From assembly GCF_036245475.1 (NCBI RefSeq), contig NZ_BTPM01000001.1, positions 868,001 through 932,000 of the forward strand: a DNA stretch of 64,000 bases. The letters run 5' to 3'. This document shows, in pieces, positions 29,365 through 39,110 of the stretch (within the stretch, counting starts at the first letter, position 1; every line of letters begins with the position of its first letter). This stretch comes from Vibrio sp. 10N. Lineage in GTDB: Bacteria > Pseudomonadota > Gammaproteobacteria > Enterobacterales > Vibrionaceae. The notes under the pieces were generated by a model. That model did no database searches, was not told the origin of the DNA, and saw only the letters and a list, made by a program, of their open reading frames with translations. A program made the translations under genes and the position numbers.

Positions 29365-30033
29365 ATGGCTACGATATCAGGGGCAGCTCAGGTCAACAGC
29401 ATTGTGTCCGCATCAAGCGCCGCACCGCAAGTCAATCCAAACAGTGGTGAGGCGTTAAAGAATGAGTTCATCACCTTAATGGTGGCGCAAATTGAGAACC
29501 AAGATCCTCTCAATCCAACCGATGGTACGGAGTATGTGGCTCAGTTAGCGCAGTTCTCACAGGTTGAGAGCACCGAGAATTTGGTGCAGTTGATGCAATC
29601 TAACACGGCGATGTTGGACAACTTACAGGTACTCAGCACAGCAAGCTTGGTGGATAAAAATGTCACGGTGCGCAGCGATCAGCTAGAGATGAGCCCGGGC
29701 AGTAGCAATCAGGGTTACATAGAGCTACTAGCGCCCTCAAACACAGTGACGATTGAGCTTTTAGACAGCGCAGGGAATGCTATCGCGATACCGCTTGGTC
29801 CAAAATCGGCAGGTAAAGTAGGCTTTACCATCGATGCCGATCAGCATCAGCTTAATGGCCGTTACCAAATGCGAGTGAGCGTAGACAGCGGTCAAAATTA
29901 TTCACCAACGATTTTTCAGCATGGTGTGGTAGAACAAGTGACCACGCCGGCACTTGATGGAACCAGTCAGTTGCAGGTTCAAGGCATAGGCAAAGTTGCC
30001 TTTTACGAAGTCGCCGCGTTTGCGCAGAATTGA
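29365..30033 (+). CDS. flgD: flagellar hook-capping protein FlgD
   Basis: 222 residues. The FlgD signature FITLMVAQIENQDPLNPTDGTEYVAQLAQFSQVE (residues 33-66, split in the family description) is near consensus, and the C-terminal beta domain follows. It caps the growing hook and is then discarded. 153 bp separate it from flgE. Confidence 0.96.
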   Translation: MATISGAAQVNSIVSASSAAPQVNPNSGEALKNEFITLMVAQIENQDPLNPTDGTEYVAQLAQFSQVESTENLVQLMQSNTAMLDNLQVLSTASLVDKNVTVRSDQLEMSPGSSNQGYIELLAPSNTVTIELLDSAGNAIAIPLGPKSAGKVGFTIDADQHQLNGRYQMRVSVDSGQNYSPTIFQHGVVEQVTTPALDGTSQLQVQGIGKVAFYEVAAFAQN

Positions 30034-30186
30034 TGAACTGCCCCGCGGCTATTGGTTATTTTCGCTGTTTAGTTAACGTTTTGGCGCACCTTTTTTCGCG
30101 CTCGATTAGGTAAGATGACGGCTGTCGTACTCCTAAGGACTTAGATCCAGGAGGTAGCCTCTTTATGGAATGAAGAGGATGACATT

Positions 30187-31413
30187 ATGAGTTTCAGTAT
30201 TGCATTGAGTGGGCTAAACGCCTCGAACTCAGAGCTCAATACCATCTCAAACAACATTGCGAATGTATCAACCACAGGCTTTAAAGAGTCACGCACCGAG
30301 TTTGCGTCAGTCTACAGTGGCAGTGAGGCAGGCGGTGTGGAAGTGGTAGGGGTTTCGCAAAACTTCGAAAAAAGCGGCACGGTCACGGGGACAGGTCGTT
30401 CCTTAGATATGGCATTGAGTGGTAACGGCTTTTTTGTGCTTGAAGACAGTAAGGGGCAAACCTTATATACCCGCTCGGGCATTTTTAACATGAATGCGGA
30501 TGGAGTAATCACCGCCAATAATGGGGCTGCGCTGCAAGGATACCCAGATGATGGTAACGATAACCTACTTTTGGGTTCTGTGGGTACGATTCAAGTTAGT
30601 ACTGCTTCATTGAAAGCAAAAATGACCGACAACATTGAGTTTGTGGCTAACTTAGACGCTCGAGAACAAGCCCCCACTGCACCTTTTGATTATAGCGATT
30701 CTTCCACTTATAACCATTCATACACCACGCCTATTTATGATTCTCTGGGAAACTCTCATACGGTGAGTCAGTATTTTGTTAAGACGGACTCGAACGAGTG
30801 GAAAGTGCATGTATTAGTTGACGGTAAGTCTATAGATGCTTCGAATGACCTTGTAGATGCAGATTCTTTTCCGACTCAAATTAATAAAGTCATCAAGTTT
30901 GGTGCAAATGGTACTTTGTTATCTGGTGATAGTTATGATGTTACTTTTGACCCTGATAACGGATCTAAGCCTGTAACCTTAAACATTGATTTATCATCAG
31001 TCACCCAATATGGCAGTGACTTCGTAGTCTCCAAAAACAGCCCCAATGGTTACACCTCAGGCGACTATGCCAGCGTTCGCATGGAAAACGATGGCAAAAT
31101 CTACGCCACTTACACTAATGGGCAATCTCAGCTTCAGGGTCAGGTTGTGCTAGCTAATTTTGCCTCGCCTCAAAACCTAATAAAAACCAGTGATACCGCT
31201 TGGCTACAAAGCTTTAGCTCAGGGACGCCGGTTCTAGGTACTGCAGGTAGCGGTGTATTTGGGGATTTAACGTCAGGCGCATTGGAAGGATCGAATGTGG
31301 ATCTGACCTCTGAGCTGGTGGCCTTGATGACAGCGCAGCGTAACTATCAAGCTAACACCAAATCTATTTCGACGTCAGATCAATTGACTCAAGCGCTATT
31401 CAACGTGGTGTAG
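30187..31413 (+). CDS. flgE: flagellar hook protein FlgE
   Basis: 408 residues. The N-terminal helix with LNTISNNIANVSTTGFKES, the TG-rich hook core, and the C-terminal GSNVDLTSELVALMTAQRNYQANTKSIST are diagnostic. A part of the middle (about 170-280) is AT-richer than the rest, as expected for a variable surface domain. Upstream, CCTCTT..AAGAGG can fold over the AGAGG ribosome binding site at about 30161-30181. Confidence 0.96.
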   Translation: MSFSIALSGLNASNSELNTISNNIANVSTTGFKESRTEFASVYSGSEAGGVEVVGVSQNFEKSGTVTGTGRSLDMALSGNGFFVLEDSKGQTLYTRSGIFNMNADGVITANNGAALQGYPDDGNDNLLLGSVGTIQVSTASLKAKMTDNIEFVANLDAREQAPTAPFDYSDSSTYNHSYTTPIYDSLGNSHTVSQYFVKTDSNEWKVHVLVDGKSIDASNDLVDADSFPTQINKVIKFGANGTLLSGDSYDVTFDPDNGSKPVTLNIDLSSVTQYGSDFVVSKNSPNGYTSGDYASVRMENDGKIYATYTNGQSQLQGQVVLANFASPQNLIKTSDTAWLQSFSSGTPVLGTAGSGVFGDLTSGALEGSNVDLTSELVALMTAQRNYQANTKSISTSDQLTQALFNVV

Positions 31414-31417
31414 GACG

Positions 31418-32152
31418 ATGAACCCAATACTGTTTAGCGCCGCTAAAGGTGCTGAGCGAACGATGCTCGCTCAGCACGTGCGTGCCAATAACTTATCCCA
31501 CACCGACACCATAGGGTTCAAAGCCCTGATGGAGCACTCTTCACCGATGCGTCTTGAAGGCTCTGGCTTTTTGACCTCGGTGACTTCGCGCACCAACTCT
31601 GCTGTGAACAACTTCCGTCAAGGTGAGGACATTCGTACCGACAGGCCGCTTGATGTTTCCATCAATGGTGATGGTTTCTTTACTTTAGAAGGTTTGGAAA
31701 ACGAGCCCCTAGAGCTGTATAGCCGCGCGGGGAATTTTCGTCTTGATGGTCAGGGGCAGCTTTATCTTGGTGGTCGCCGTGTGATGTCGACTGAAGGGCC
31801 AATGGTGCTGCCGGATTTCGAGTTTGTTTCTATCAGCAGCAATGGACTGGTTTCGGTCACCCCAATAGGCGGTGAAGCGTCGCTTGAAGTCGGTGCTTTG
31901 AAATTGGTTAAGCCGGAATATGAGCAAATGACCATGCACGCCAGCGGTCACTTTGTGGCGAAAAGCGGTGATGAGCTAGACGAGGATTTTACCGTACAAG
32001 TTCGCTCTGGATACTTGGAGGCCAGTAACGTCTCCAGCTTGGAAGAATTGGTGAGCATTATGTCACTCACGCGCCAGTATGAGATGCAAATTGAAGTCAT
32101 GGCGTCGGCAGACGAAATTGCTCAAATAGGCAACAAGCTACTTAAAGCTTAA
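31418..32152 (+). CDS. flgF: flagellar proximal rod protein FlgF
   Basis: 244 residues of the FlgF/FlgG rod family with N-terminal RANNLSHTDTIGFKALME and C-terminal LEASNVSSLEELVSIMSLTRQYEMQ. It lies 4 bp after flgE and 11 bp before flgG. Confidence 0.95.
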   Translation: MNPILFSAAKGAERTMLAQHVRANNLSHTDTIGFKALMEHSSPMRLEGSGFLTSVTSRTNSAVNNFRQGEDIRTDRPLDVSINGDGFFTLEGLENEPLELYSRAGNFRLDGQGQLYLGGRRVMSTEGPMVLPDFEFVSISSNGLVSVTPIGGEASLEVGALKLVKPEYEQMTMHASGHFVAKSGDELDEDFTVQVRSGYLEASNVSSLEELVSIMSLTRQYEMQIEVMASADEIAQIGNKLLKA

Positions 32153-32163
32153 GGAAGGCTGTT

Positions 32164-32949
32164 ATGCACAGCGCATTATGGATATCAAAAACTGGGATGG
32201 CGGCGCAAGATGCCAAAATGACCGCGATTTCCAATAATCTCGCCAACATCAATACGGTGGGTTTTAAGCGCGATCGCGTGGTGTTTGAAGACTTGTTTTA
32301 CAGCGTTGACAAACAAGCGGGAACCGAAACCACCGAGCTCAACGAACACCCAACAGGAATACAGCTGGGTAATGGCGTCCGAGTGGTCGGTACTGAAAAA
32401 GTGTTTACTCAGGGCAATGTTCAAAACACTAACCAGCAATTCGATATCGCGATTTTAGGTGATGGTTTTTTCCAAATCGAGAACTCCGATGGTGAGCTGC
32501 TTTATACCCGTAATGGTCAGTTTCACACTAACTCAGATGGGCAGTTGGTTAACACTCAAGGTTATCCATTGATCCCTGAGATTGTGGTGCCGCCGGAGGC
32601 AACCTTGGTGAGCATTACCGCTGACGGAGTAGCAACGGCAACTATTCCGGGGCAAGTTAATCCTGAGGCTCTGGGTCAAATTACCATCGTGAAATTTATG
32701 AATCCGGCGGGTCTTGCTGCTCAAGGGGGAAATTTATTTGCAGAAACCGAAGGGTCTGGTGAAGCCGTTGAACTGGTCGCTGGGACGGAAGGCTCAGGCC
32801 AACTTAAGCAAGGCGCATTAGAGGGGTCCAATGTGCAGGTCGTCGAGGAAATGGTGGACATGATCGCGACGCAGCGTGCTTATGAAATGAGCGCCAAGAT
32901 GGTGAGTGCAGCGGATGAAATGCTGCAGTACATCGCTCAGCAATCGTAA
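32164..32949 (+). CDS. flgG: flagellar distal rod protein FlgG
   Basis: 261 residues. N-terminal MHSALWISKTGMAAQDAKM and the conserved ILGDGFFQI, TRNGQF and C-terminal EGSNVQVVEEMVDMIATQRAYE motifs identify FlgG. Length is standard. Confidence 0.97.
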   Translation: MHSALWISKTGMAAQDAKMTAISNNLANINTVGFKRDRVVFEDLFYSVDKQAGTETTELNEHPTGIQLGNGVRVVGTEKVFTQGNVQNTNQQFDIAILGDGFFQIENSDGELLYTRNGQFHTNSDGQLVNTQGYPLIPEIVVPPEATLVSITADGVATATIPGQVNPEALGQITIVKFMNPAGLAAQGGNLFAETEGSGEAVELVAGTEGSGQLKQGALEGSNVQVVEEMVDMIATQRAYEMSAKMVSAADEMLQYIAQQS

Positions 32950-32987
32950 TGCATTGAGCTTAAGGGAGCGCATAGGTCGGGGGAAGC

Positions 32988-33728
32988 ATGGCTAAACGCG
33001 AAGAGCAAACGCCCAAAAGAGTGGGAGTGATAGAAAAGCGACACGCAATCGGTGCCATCTACTTTTTGGCAGTGGTGGCGCTATTAGTGATCAACCTCTC
33101 TGGCTGTGCGGGTCGTCAACAGGAGTTTATTCCGCCGTCACCAGATGATGAAGCGTACGCCCCGCCGGATCTTGACTATCAAGTGACCCGTGTTAGCAAA
33201 GGCAGTCTATACACCGGAAAAACGGCGATGACGTTGTTTCAAGATCGGAGAGCTTACCGAATTGGTGACATTTTGACAGTGGTGCTCGATGAAAAGACAG
33301 AGTCGGACAAAAGTGCTTCGACTCAGTTTGGCAAGGACTCCAGTGTTGCGGTGGCCGCGCCTACTTTAGGGACCACCACTTATACGGAAGGGGCGGCGTC
33401 ACTGGATGCTTCGCGTGATTTCGATGGTGCGGCGGCTTCGACGCAAGGTAATCGCTTAACAGGCTCAATCACGGTCACGGTCTATGACGTGTTGCCCAAT
33501 GGGGTGTTAAGAGTGCGTGGTGAGAAGTGGCTCAAGCTAAATCAGGGGGATGAGTACATCCGGTTAACAGGCAATGTTCGTGTGGATGATATTCAGGCGG
33601 ATAACACGTTGTCATCGCAGCGAATCGCTGATGCGCGTATTACCTATGCGGGTCGAGGCGCATTTGCTGACAGCAACACGGCGGGTTGGTTAACTCAGTT
33701 CTTTAACTCACCATGGATGCCCTTTTAA
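32988..33728 (+). CDS. flgH: flagellar L-ring protein FlgH
   Basis: 246 residues. A lipoprotein signal with an unusually long N-region (about 25 residues before the hydrophobic stretch) ends in the lipobox LSGC. The FlgH core has SLYxG..AMTLFQDRRAYRIGDILTVVL and NGVLRVRGEKWL. It forms the outer-membrane bushing. It shares a TAATG junction with flgI. Confidence 0.95.
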   Translation: MAKREEQTPKRVGVIEKRHAIGAIYFLAVVALLVINLSGCAGRQQEFIPPSPDDEAYAPPDLDYQVTRVSKGSLYTGKTAMTLFQDRRAYRIGDILTVVLDEKTESDKSASTQFGKDSSVAVAAPTLGTTTYTEGAASLDASRDFDGAAASTQGNRLTGSITVTVYDVLPNGVLRVRGEKWLKLNQGDEYIRLTGNVRVDDIQADNTLSSQRIADARITYAGRGAFADSNTAGWLTQFFNSPWMPF

Positions 33729-34885
33729 TGAGTACGACAGATATGCGTTTCTCACGCACCACGTTGCGTCGCTTAGCAGGCATAAGCCATTGGCTGATGG
33801 TCTTGATGCTGTTATTGATGGCATTAGAAACACTCGCAGCGCGTCCGATATCGGAAGTGGCGGATGTGTATGGTGATAGGCAAAACCAATTGATTGGTTA
33901 CGGTTTGGTTGTCGGTCTTGACGGCTCGGGAGACAAGTCTCAGGTGAAGTTCACGCAACAATCGGTGGTGAACATGATCAAGCAATTTGGTGTTCAGCTT
34001 GATGACTCGACCAATCCTAAACTGAAAAACGTTGCGGCTGTCAGTGTCACTGCAGCAATCGAGCCTCACATGGGACCTGGGCAACTAGTCAGCGTGACCG
34101 TTTCTTCTTTGGGTGATGCAAAGAGTCTGCGTGGTGGCACCTTATTACTGACTCCTCTTAGAGGTATTGATGGTGAAGTCTATGCGGTTGCTCAGGGAAG
34201 CTTGGTGGTCGGTGGTTTCAATGCGACAGGTGAGAATGGTACCAGTGTGACTCGTAATACGCCTACCGTGGGTCGAATTCCCAATGGGGCGACATTAGAG
34301 CGGGCTATTTCAACGGGTGTTGATCGTGACCCAACCATTCGTTTGCAATTGAGACATCCAAATTACGAAACCGCGCTCAACATTTCTAAAGCCATCAACC
34401 AGACCTTCGGTGGTCAAGTGGCTAAAGCGTTGAATAAAGGACAGGTGGAAATTTCGGCGCCCATCGACAGTGAAGACCGCGTGATGTTTGTCGCGATGAT
34501 CCAGGAGCTGGAAATCGAAGAGGGTCGCAAGTCTCCCAAAGTGGTGTTTAACTCCCGCACTGGAACTGTAGTGATCAGTCAACGAGTCACCGTCAGTGAA
34601 GCTGCGGTCAGCCAAGGGGGAATTACCGTTACTGTTTTGGAGTCTGAGTCGGTATCACAGCCGGGGGGGGCGTTTAACACCGCAGGTGAGACGGCGGTAG
34701 TTCAAAATACTCAAATAGCGGTTGATGAAGATGATGGCACCACCATGGTTTGGCCTCCTGGCACCAATTTGCAAGAAATCGTCGATGCGATTAATAACAT
34801 CGGAGCCACGCCGGAAGCCCTGATGCAGATCTTACAAGCACTGGATGAAGTCGGTGCCATTAATGGGGAGCTGGTGGTGATATGA
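33728..34885 (+). CDS. flgI: flagellar P-ring protein FlgI
   Basis: 385 residues from the ATG at 33728, which overlaps the flgH stop (TAATG) and is favoured by coupling; an ATG 15 bp earlier inside flgH is also possible. A signal peptide ends near LETLAARP; the core has NQLIGYGLVVGLDGSGD, VSVTAAIEPHMGPGQ and LLLTPLRGIDG. It assembles in the periplasm with the help of FlgA, encoded at 43626. Confidence 0.95.
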   Translation: MSTTDMRFSRTTLRRLAGISHWLMVLMLLLMALETLAARPISEVADVYGDRQNQLIGYGLVVGLDGSGDKSQVKFTQQSVVNMIKQFGVQLDDSTNPKLKNVAAVSVTAAIEPHMGPGQLVSVTVSSLGDAKSLRGGTLLLTPLRGIDGEVYAVAQGSLVVGGFNATGENGTSVTRNTPTVGRIPNGATLERAISTGVDRDPTIRLQLRHPNYETALNISKAINQTFGGQVAKALNKGQVEISAPIDSEDRVMFVAMIQELEIEEGRKSPKVVFNSRTGTVVISQRVTVSEAAVSQGGITVTVLESESVSQPGGAFNTAGETAVVQNTQIAVDEDDGTTMVWPPGTNLQEIVDAINNIGATPEALMQILQALDEVGAINGELVVI

Positions 34886-35526
34886 TTGATTCCAGTGCAC
34901 TGGCCATTATCAGCAAAAATTCGATTTTGGACGCATTCCCTAGCGGAGATATTAAGGTACCGCTGAATAACGCAAGGTCTATTACGCCACAGGCTACACC
35001 AGTGGAAATAAACACGGTGCCATTTTCTGATGTCGTCGAGCAGGTTGAAGCTAAGCCTGAGTTTAGAACTTTGCAGGCAACAACTGGCACTGGCCTAAGT
35101 GGTCAATCGCCAACCGCTGAAACCTCTTTCTATTTAGACCAGCAATCTCTATCTACACTCAAGTACGATAATAGCCAGCAGGGTTTAATGGCAGCCGCAC
35201 AACAATTTGAGGCGCTCTTCATACAATCTATGCTCAAACGAATGCGTGCTTCCAGTGAGGCATTGAGTAATGAAGATAACCCTCTTTCCACGAAATCTTC
35301 CAGCCTGTTTCAGGGCATGTTGGATGCGCAGCTAGCACAGAACATCAGTCGCCAGTCTCAGTTTGGACTCGCGGACATGATTTATAAACAGTTGGCATCA
35401 CAAGTACCAACAGATAGCGCGGATGCCGTTTACTCCCTCTCAAAGTCAAATCACCAACAAGGGCAGGCTGAAATGCACGATAGCGCAGCCCTACATACCG
35501 TTATTAATCATGGAGGAGTGCGCTAA
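34882..35526 (+). CDS. flgJ: flagellar rod-binding protein FlgJ without muramidase domain
   Basis: 214 residues. The rod-cap domain is recognisable around AAQQFEALFIQSMLKRMRAS (about residues 107-200). The C-terminal glucosaminidase/muramidase domain that polar FlgJ proteins use to pierce peptidoglycan is missing. The gene overlaps flgI by 4 bp and flgK by 1 bp (TAATG). The wall-opening enzyme must come from elsewhere. Confidence 0.9.
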   Translation: MIDSSALAIISKNSILDAFPSGDIKVPLNNARSITPQATPVEINTVPFSDVVEQVEAKPEFRTLQATTGTGLSGQSPTAETSFYLDQQSLSTLKYDNSQQGLMAAAQQFEALFIQSMLKRMRASSEALSNEDNPLSTKSSSLFQGMLDAQLAQNISRQSQFGLADMIYKQLASQVPTDSADAVYSLSKSNHQQGQAEMHDSAALHTVINHGGVR

Positions 35527-36920
35527 TGGGCATGGTAAATATTGGACTATCAGGCGTGCTTGCTAATCGGGTGGCATTGAATACGACAGCGCAGAATACC
35601 GCTAACGTCAACACTCCCGGGTACAGCAGACAGATTGTGAGCTTTAATGCCACATCGTCCGGCAACTTTGTTAATGGGATTAACTTAGGAGCAGGTGTCG
35701 AAGTTGGAAACGTGATACGTATTGCGGAGCAGTCGAGTATCAACCGCTTACGAGAGTCTAATGAGTTAGCGCAGTACACGAACACCTATTTTGAGGGGCT
35801 GTCGAATCTGGAAAACATGCTGGGGGCAGAAGGGTTAAGTCTGACGTCTGGTCTGAATAACTTCTTCGCCGCCATTGATGAAGCCAGTGTGTCACCAGAA
35901 AGCCTAGCATTTCGCCAGCAAGTACTGACCAATGCGAGCGCGCTGGCACAGCAATTTAATGCGGTCTCCACCCAGTTGAATCAGCAGCAAGCAGCGCAGA
36001 GTGAGCGCTATGGTGCCTTGGTGACCAACGTAAACAGTCAGCTAGACAGTATTGCCAAACTCAATACTCAGCTGCAAGAAGATGCGCTGCTGGGTAAAAG
36101 TGTGTCTGGGCTTCAAGACTCAATGGATAAACACCTTAATGAGTTGGCCAAGTCGGTGGATATCCAAGTGATCTATTTAGAGTCGGGCGGTGTTGAGGTG
36201 TCGACTCCAAATGGACAGCCTTTGGTCATAAATGGCTACTCGGCGACGCTGGAGCGGGATTTAAGTAGCGGAGACCCCTACAGTAGCGATCTTAATATTC
36301 AGTTCCAATCCATGCTCACGCCAGTGGACGCATCACTCGGTGGCGAGATGGGAGCCATTGCAGCTTTGAAAGCTGAGCAGTATGAACCCATCAAAGCGCT
36401 ATTGAATGATATGGCCGGGGCGCTCGCCACTGAAGTGAATGCGGTGCTAGATGGCGGTTACGTGTTGGATGGCACTCAGCTTACCAGCCCTGACAGTGAT
36501 TTGTTCATTGTGACGACAGGCAGCGAGTCATCATCCATTGCGATTAATCCCGATCTCACCCCCAAAAAACTAGCGTTTTCGACCAGCCCTGGCTCGGCTG
36601 GGGATGGCGGTAAACTTACCGAACTCTCCATGTTATCGCAGAAGAGCTTAAGTACGGGATCTGTGAGCGGCAAAACATTGTACAGCGCCTATTCAGGGCT
36701 CTTGGGTGACATCGGTATTTTTACTCGCCAGGCGGAAAGTGAATCGACCGCAGCCCAAATTAGTTTGGATGATGCGCAGGTGATCAGAGACAGCGTCAGT
36801 GCGGTGAATTCTGATGAAGAGGCGGCCAACATGCTTCTCTATCTCAATGCGTATGAAGCCAATATGAAGGTGATTAGTACCGCAAACCAAATGTTTCAAA
36901 CCTTATTGCAAGCCTTTTAG
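35526..36920 (+). CDS. flgK: hook-associated protein FlgK
   Basis: 464 residues, short compared with polar FlgK (over 600). N-terminal VALNTTAQNTANVNTPGYSRQ and C-terminal NSDEEAANMLLYLNAYEANMKVISTANQMF give the diagnosis. It joins hook and filament. Confidence 0.95.
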   Translation: MGMVNIGLSGVLANRVALNTTAQNTANVNTPGYSRQIVSFNATSSGNFVNGINLGAGVEVGNVIRIAEQSSINRLRESNELAQYTNTYFEGLSNLENMLGAEGLSLTSGLNNFFAAIDEASVSPESLAFRQQVLTNASALAQQFNAVSTQLNQQQAAQSERYGALVTNVNSQLDSIAKLNTQLQEDALLGKSVSGLQDSMDKHLNELAKSVDIQVIYLESGGVEVSTPNGQPLVINGYSATLERDLSSGDPYSSDLNIQFQSMLTPVDASLGGEMGAIAALKAEQYEPIKALLNDMAGALATEVNAVLDGGYVLDGTQLTSPDSDLFIVTTGSESSSIAINPDLTPKKLAFSTSPGSAGDGGKLTELSMLSQKSLSTGSVSGKTLYSAYSGLLGDIGIFTRQAESESTAAQISLDDAQVIRDSVSAVNSDEEAANMLLYLNAYEANMKVISTANQMFQTLLQAF

Positions 36921-36931
36921 GGAGAGAGTTC

Positions 36932-37813
36932 ATGCGCGTAACCGATTCACAGTTTAACTCCATCATGCAGCGTGCGCTGATGGACAATAACATTCGCCTC
37001 AATCGGGTGTTTGAGCAGATGTCGACGGGCAAAAAGCTCAATCACCTTTCCGATGATCCGATTGCAGCGGTGCGCCTTGAAGGGCTGAAGAAGAACATTT
37101 CTGATAATCAGCAATACCAGCGCAATATCGAAAACGTACAGTCTCAACTGACTCGCTATGAAACCAATGTGAATACGCTTGAAGAGCTGTCACAGCAAGT
37201 CAACGAACTCTTGCTGCAAGGTAAAAACGGTACCTTGGATACGGAAAGTCGCGCGGGGATTGTATTGGAGCTTAATTCGCTTAAGGCGGAAATGTTGACC
37301 ACTTTAAATCAAAAAAACGATGGTAGTTATCTATTCTCTGGCACCGACATTTTTAACCCCGCGATTGATACTGTCAGTTATGCCTTTAACTCGAATGGAG
37401 ACTACCGCAAAACCAAAGTGGGCGACGATCAATATGTGAGTAGTAATCTCACTATTACGGATGTGATAGGTAGCAATGCGATTTTCTCCGATCTTGATGC
37501 TGCGATTGCAGAGCTGGAATCACCAACCGCTGGATTTGAAACGGCTCTTGAGACAGCCCTAATAAGTAACCAGCAGGTGCATCAAACCCTGTTGCAAACA
37601 CTGACCGATATTGGGAGTCAGTACAACTCTTTGGATAGACAAAAAGAGACCAGCATTGACATGGTGTTTTTTGCTGAGACGGTGACCACGAGTTTAGAAG
37701 AGCTCGATTATGCCCAAGCATCGACGGAGCTGAATCAGGGCATGATTGCGTTAGAGGCCACACAAAAGACCTTTGCGCGAGTGTCTGGCATTTCCTTGTT
37801 TGACTTGATTTAG
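36932..37813 (+). CDS. flgL: hook-associated protein FlgL
   Basis: 293 residues of the flagellin-like FlgL family, starting with the motif QMSTGKKLNHLSDDPIAAVRLEGLK, and with a C-terminal helix ending in ARVSGISLFDLI. It is shorter than polar FlgL. An AGGGAGAG ribosome binding site precedes it. Confidence 0.95.
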   Translation: MRVTDSQFNSIMQRALMDNNIRLNRVFEQMSTGKKLNHLSDDPIAAVRLEGLKKNISDNQQYQRNIENVQSQLTRYETNVNTLEELSQQVNELLLQGKNGTLDTESRAGIVLELNSLKAEMLTTLNQKNDGSYLFSGTDIFNPAIDTVSYAFNSNGDYRKTKVGDDQYVSSNLTITDVIGSNAIFSDLDAAIAELESPTAGFETALETALISNQQVHQTLLQTLTDIGSQYNSLDRQKETSIDMVFFAETVTTSLEELDYAQASTELNQGMIALEATQKTFARVSGISLFDLI

Positions 37814-37821
37814 GGATAGAG

Positions 37822-38670
37822 ATGAAACGTTGGCGTTTACTATGCCGATTCCCCTTAATTGGCTTACTTTTGTGGTCGGGGTCGGGTTTTGCACAGAAAT
37901 ACATCGTGCCATTTGACGCGGTGAAATGGCACTTTGAGTCTAAGGTAGATCGCTGTGTATTGGCGGCTGATGATCCGCATACAGGGTTTCGGGTTCAGTT
38001 CTCTCTCGTTGCATCGCAACCATTAGAAGTCGGCGTTGAGAAGCGCGGTGTGCGGGCATTGCCGCAATCCACTTCCTTCAACACAACAGAACCAGTGTGG
38101 GGGATCACCAAATCGTATTCGACAACAACCGTTGAGAATGTGCAGCAGCGGGGCACTCAATTAGTGACGCGAGATGGTGCCGACCTGTTATTGGCTGATA
38201 TGGCGGGCGGTGCGTGGTTTAACATCAATGCGATGGACTTTGATGTTTATTTCCCAACCACACATTTCAACCGAGCTTTGAGTGAGTTTAATCAGTGTCG
38301 TTTTGCTTTGCCGCCAGTGAATTTTCAACACGCACGGCAAGTGGAGCTGTTATTCGCACGTGGTTCGACTCAGCTGACGGCGACACAAAAACAGATCATC
38401 AATGACATCAGCGCGCTTATTAAGCGCGATAACAAAATTGTTAGAGTGCTGATTGATGGTTATACCGATAACTCTGGAGATTCCGTGGCTAACCTGCAGA
38501 TCTCCAAACAGAGAGGGTCAGATGTTGCTGAGTGGTTTGTGGAAAATGGTGTCTCTAAATCGATGATAGAGATCCGTGGTCATGGGGACCGGTATCCTAA
38601 ATACGATAATGCGACCCCTGAGGGCCGTGATAAGAATCGCCGAGTGGAAATCCGCTTGGTACGAAAATAG
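37822..38670 (+). CDS. motY: lateral motor T-ring protein MotY
   Basis: 282 residues. A signal peptide (about 1-25, cleavage after GFAQ) is followed by the MotY N-terminal domain and a C-terminal OmpA-like peptidoglycan-binding domain with GYTDNSGD and GHGDRYP..NRRVEI. In vibrios, MotY-type proteins anchor the stator around the basal body; lateral motors have their own copy. Confidence 0.92.
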   Translation: MKRWRLLCRFPLIGLLLWSGSGFAQKYIVPFDAVKWHFESKVDRCVLAADDPHTGFRVQFSLVASQPLEVGVEKRGVRALPQSTSFNTTEPVWGITKSYSTTTVENVQQRGTQLVTRDGADLLLADMAGGAWFNINAMDFDVYFPTTHFNRALSEFNQCRFALPPVNFQHARQVELLFARGSTQLTATQKQIINDISALIKRDNKIVRVLIDGYTDNSGDSVANLQISKQRGSDVAEWFVENGVSKSMIEIRGHGDRYPKYDNATPEGRDKNRRVEIRLVRK

Positions 38671-38718
38671 ACATAGGTTTATCAGGCGCTATCGCCTCCC
38701 AAGGAAGGTGGAATCGAT

Positions 38719-39096
38719 ATGGACAAAATCAGTGTGATGCAGATTCAGCAAGAGATGCTGGAGAAGATGGCTCAGCATACGACAATAGCCACCAATCCAT
38801 TGTCAGTGCCGACCGAGAGTATGCTCAGTCCATCAGCGCTAGGAAAAGTGTCAGAGAGCGCGGTGACAAATAACAGTCTGCAATTTGGACGAGCACTCAA
38901 AGGGGTGCTTGATACCGTCAACACTTATCAGCAGCACGCTGCAGAACGCGTAACCGCAGTAGAGCTAGGACACAGTGATGACTTACTCGGTGCCACCATT
39001 GCATCGCAAAAGGCAGGTTTATCATTCAATGCACTGATGCAGGTGCGCAACAAGATGGTGTCGAATTTCGAAAGCATCATCAAAATGCCCATTTAG
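38719..39096 (+). CDS. fliE: flagellar MS-ring/rod adaptor FliE
   Basis: 125 residues. The C-terminal half carries the FliE pattern LGHSDDLLGATIASQKAGLSFNALMQVRNKMV. The N-terminal 50 residues are low complexity. A GGAAGGTGG ribosome binding site lies ahead. First gene of fliEFG. Confidence 0.93.
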   Translation: MDKISVMQIQQEMLEKMAQHTTIATNPLSVPTESMLSPSALGKVSESAVTNNSLQFGRALKGVLDTVNTYQQHAAERVTAVELGHSDDLLGATIASQKAGLSFNALMQVRNKMVSNFESIIKMPI

Positions 39097-39110
39097 GCTA
39101 GGGACGCTCT

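Noticed and set aside
30060..30110. Possible sigma-54 promoter before flgE
   Set aside because: TGGCGC is present but the -12 GC element at the right distance is missing.
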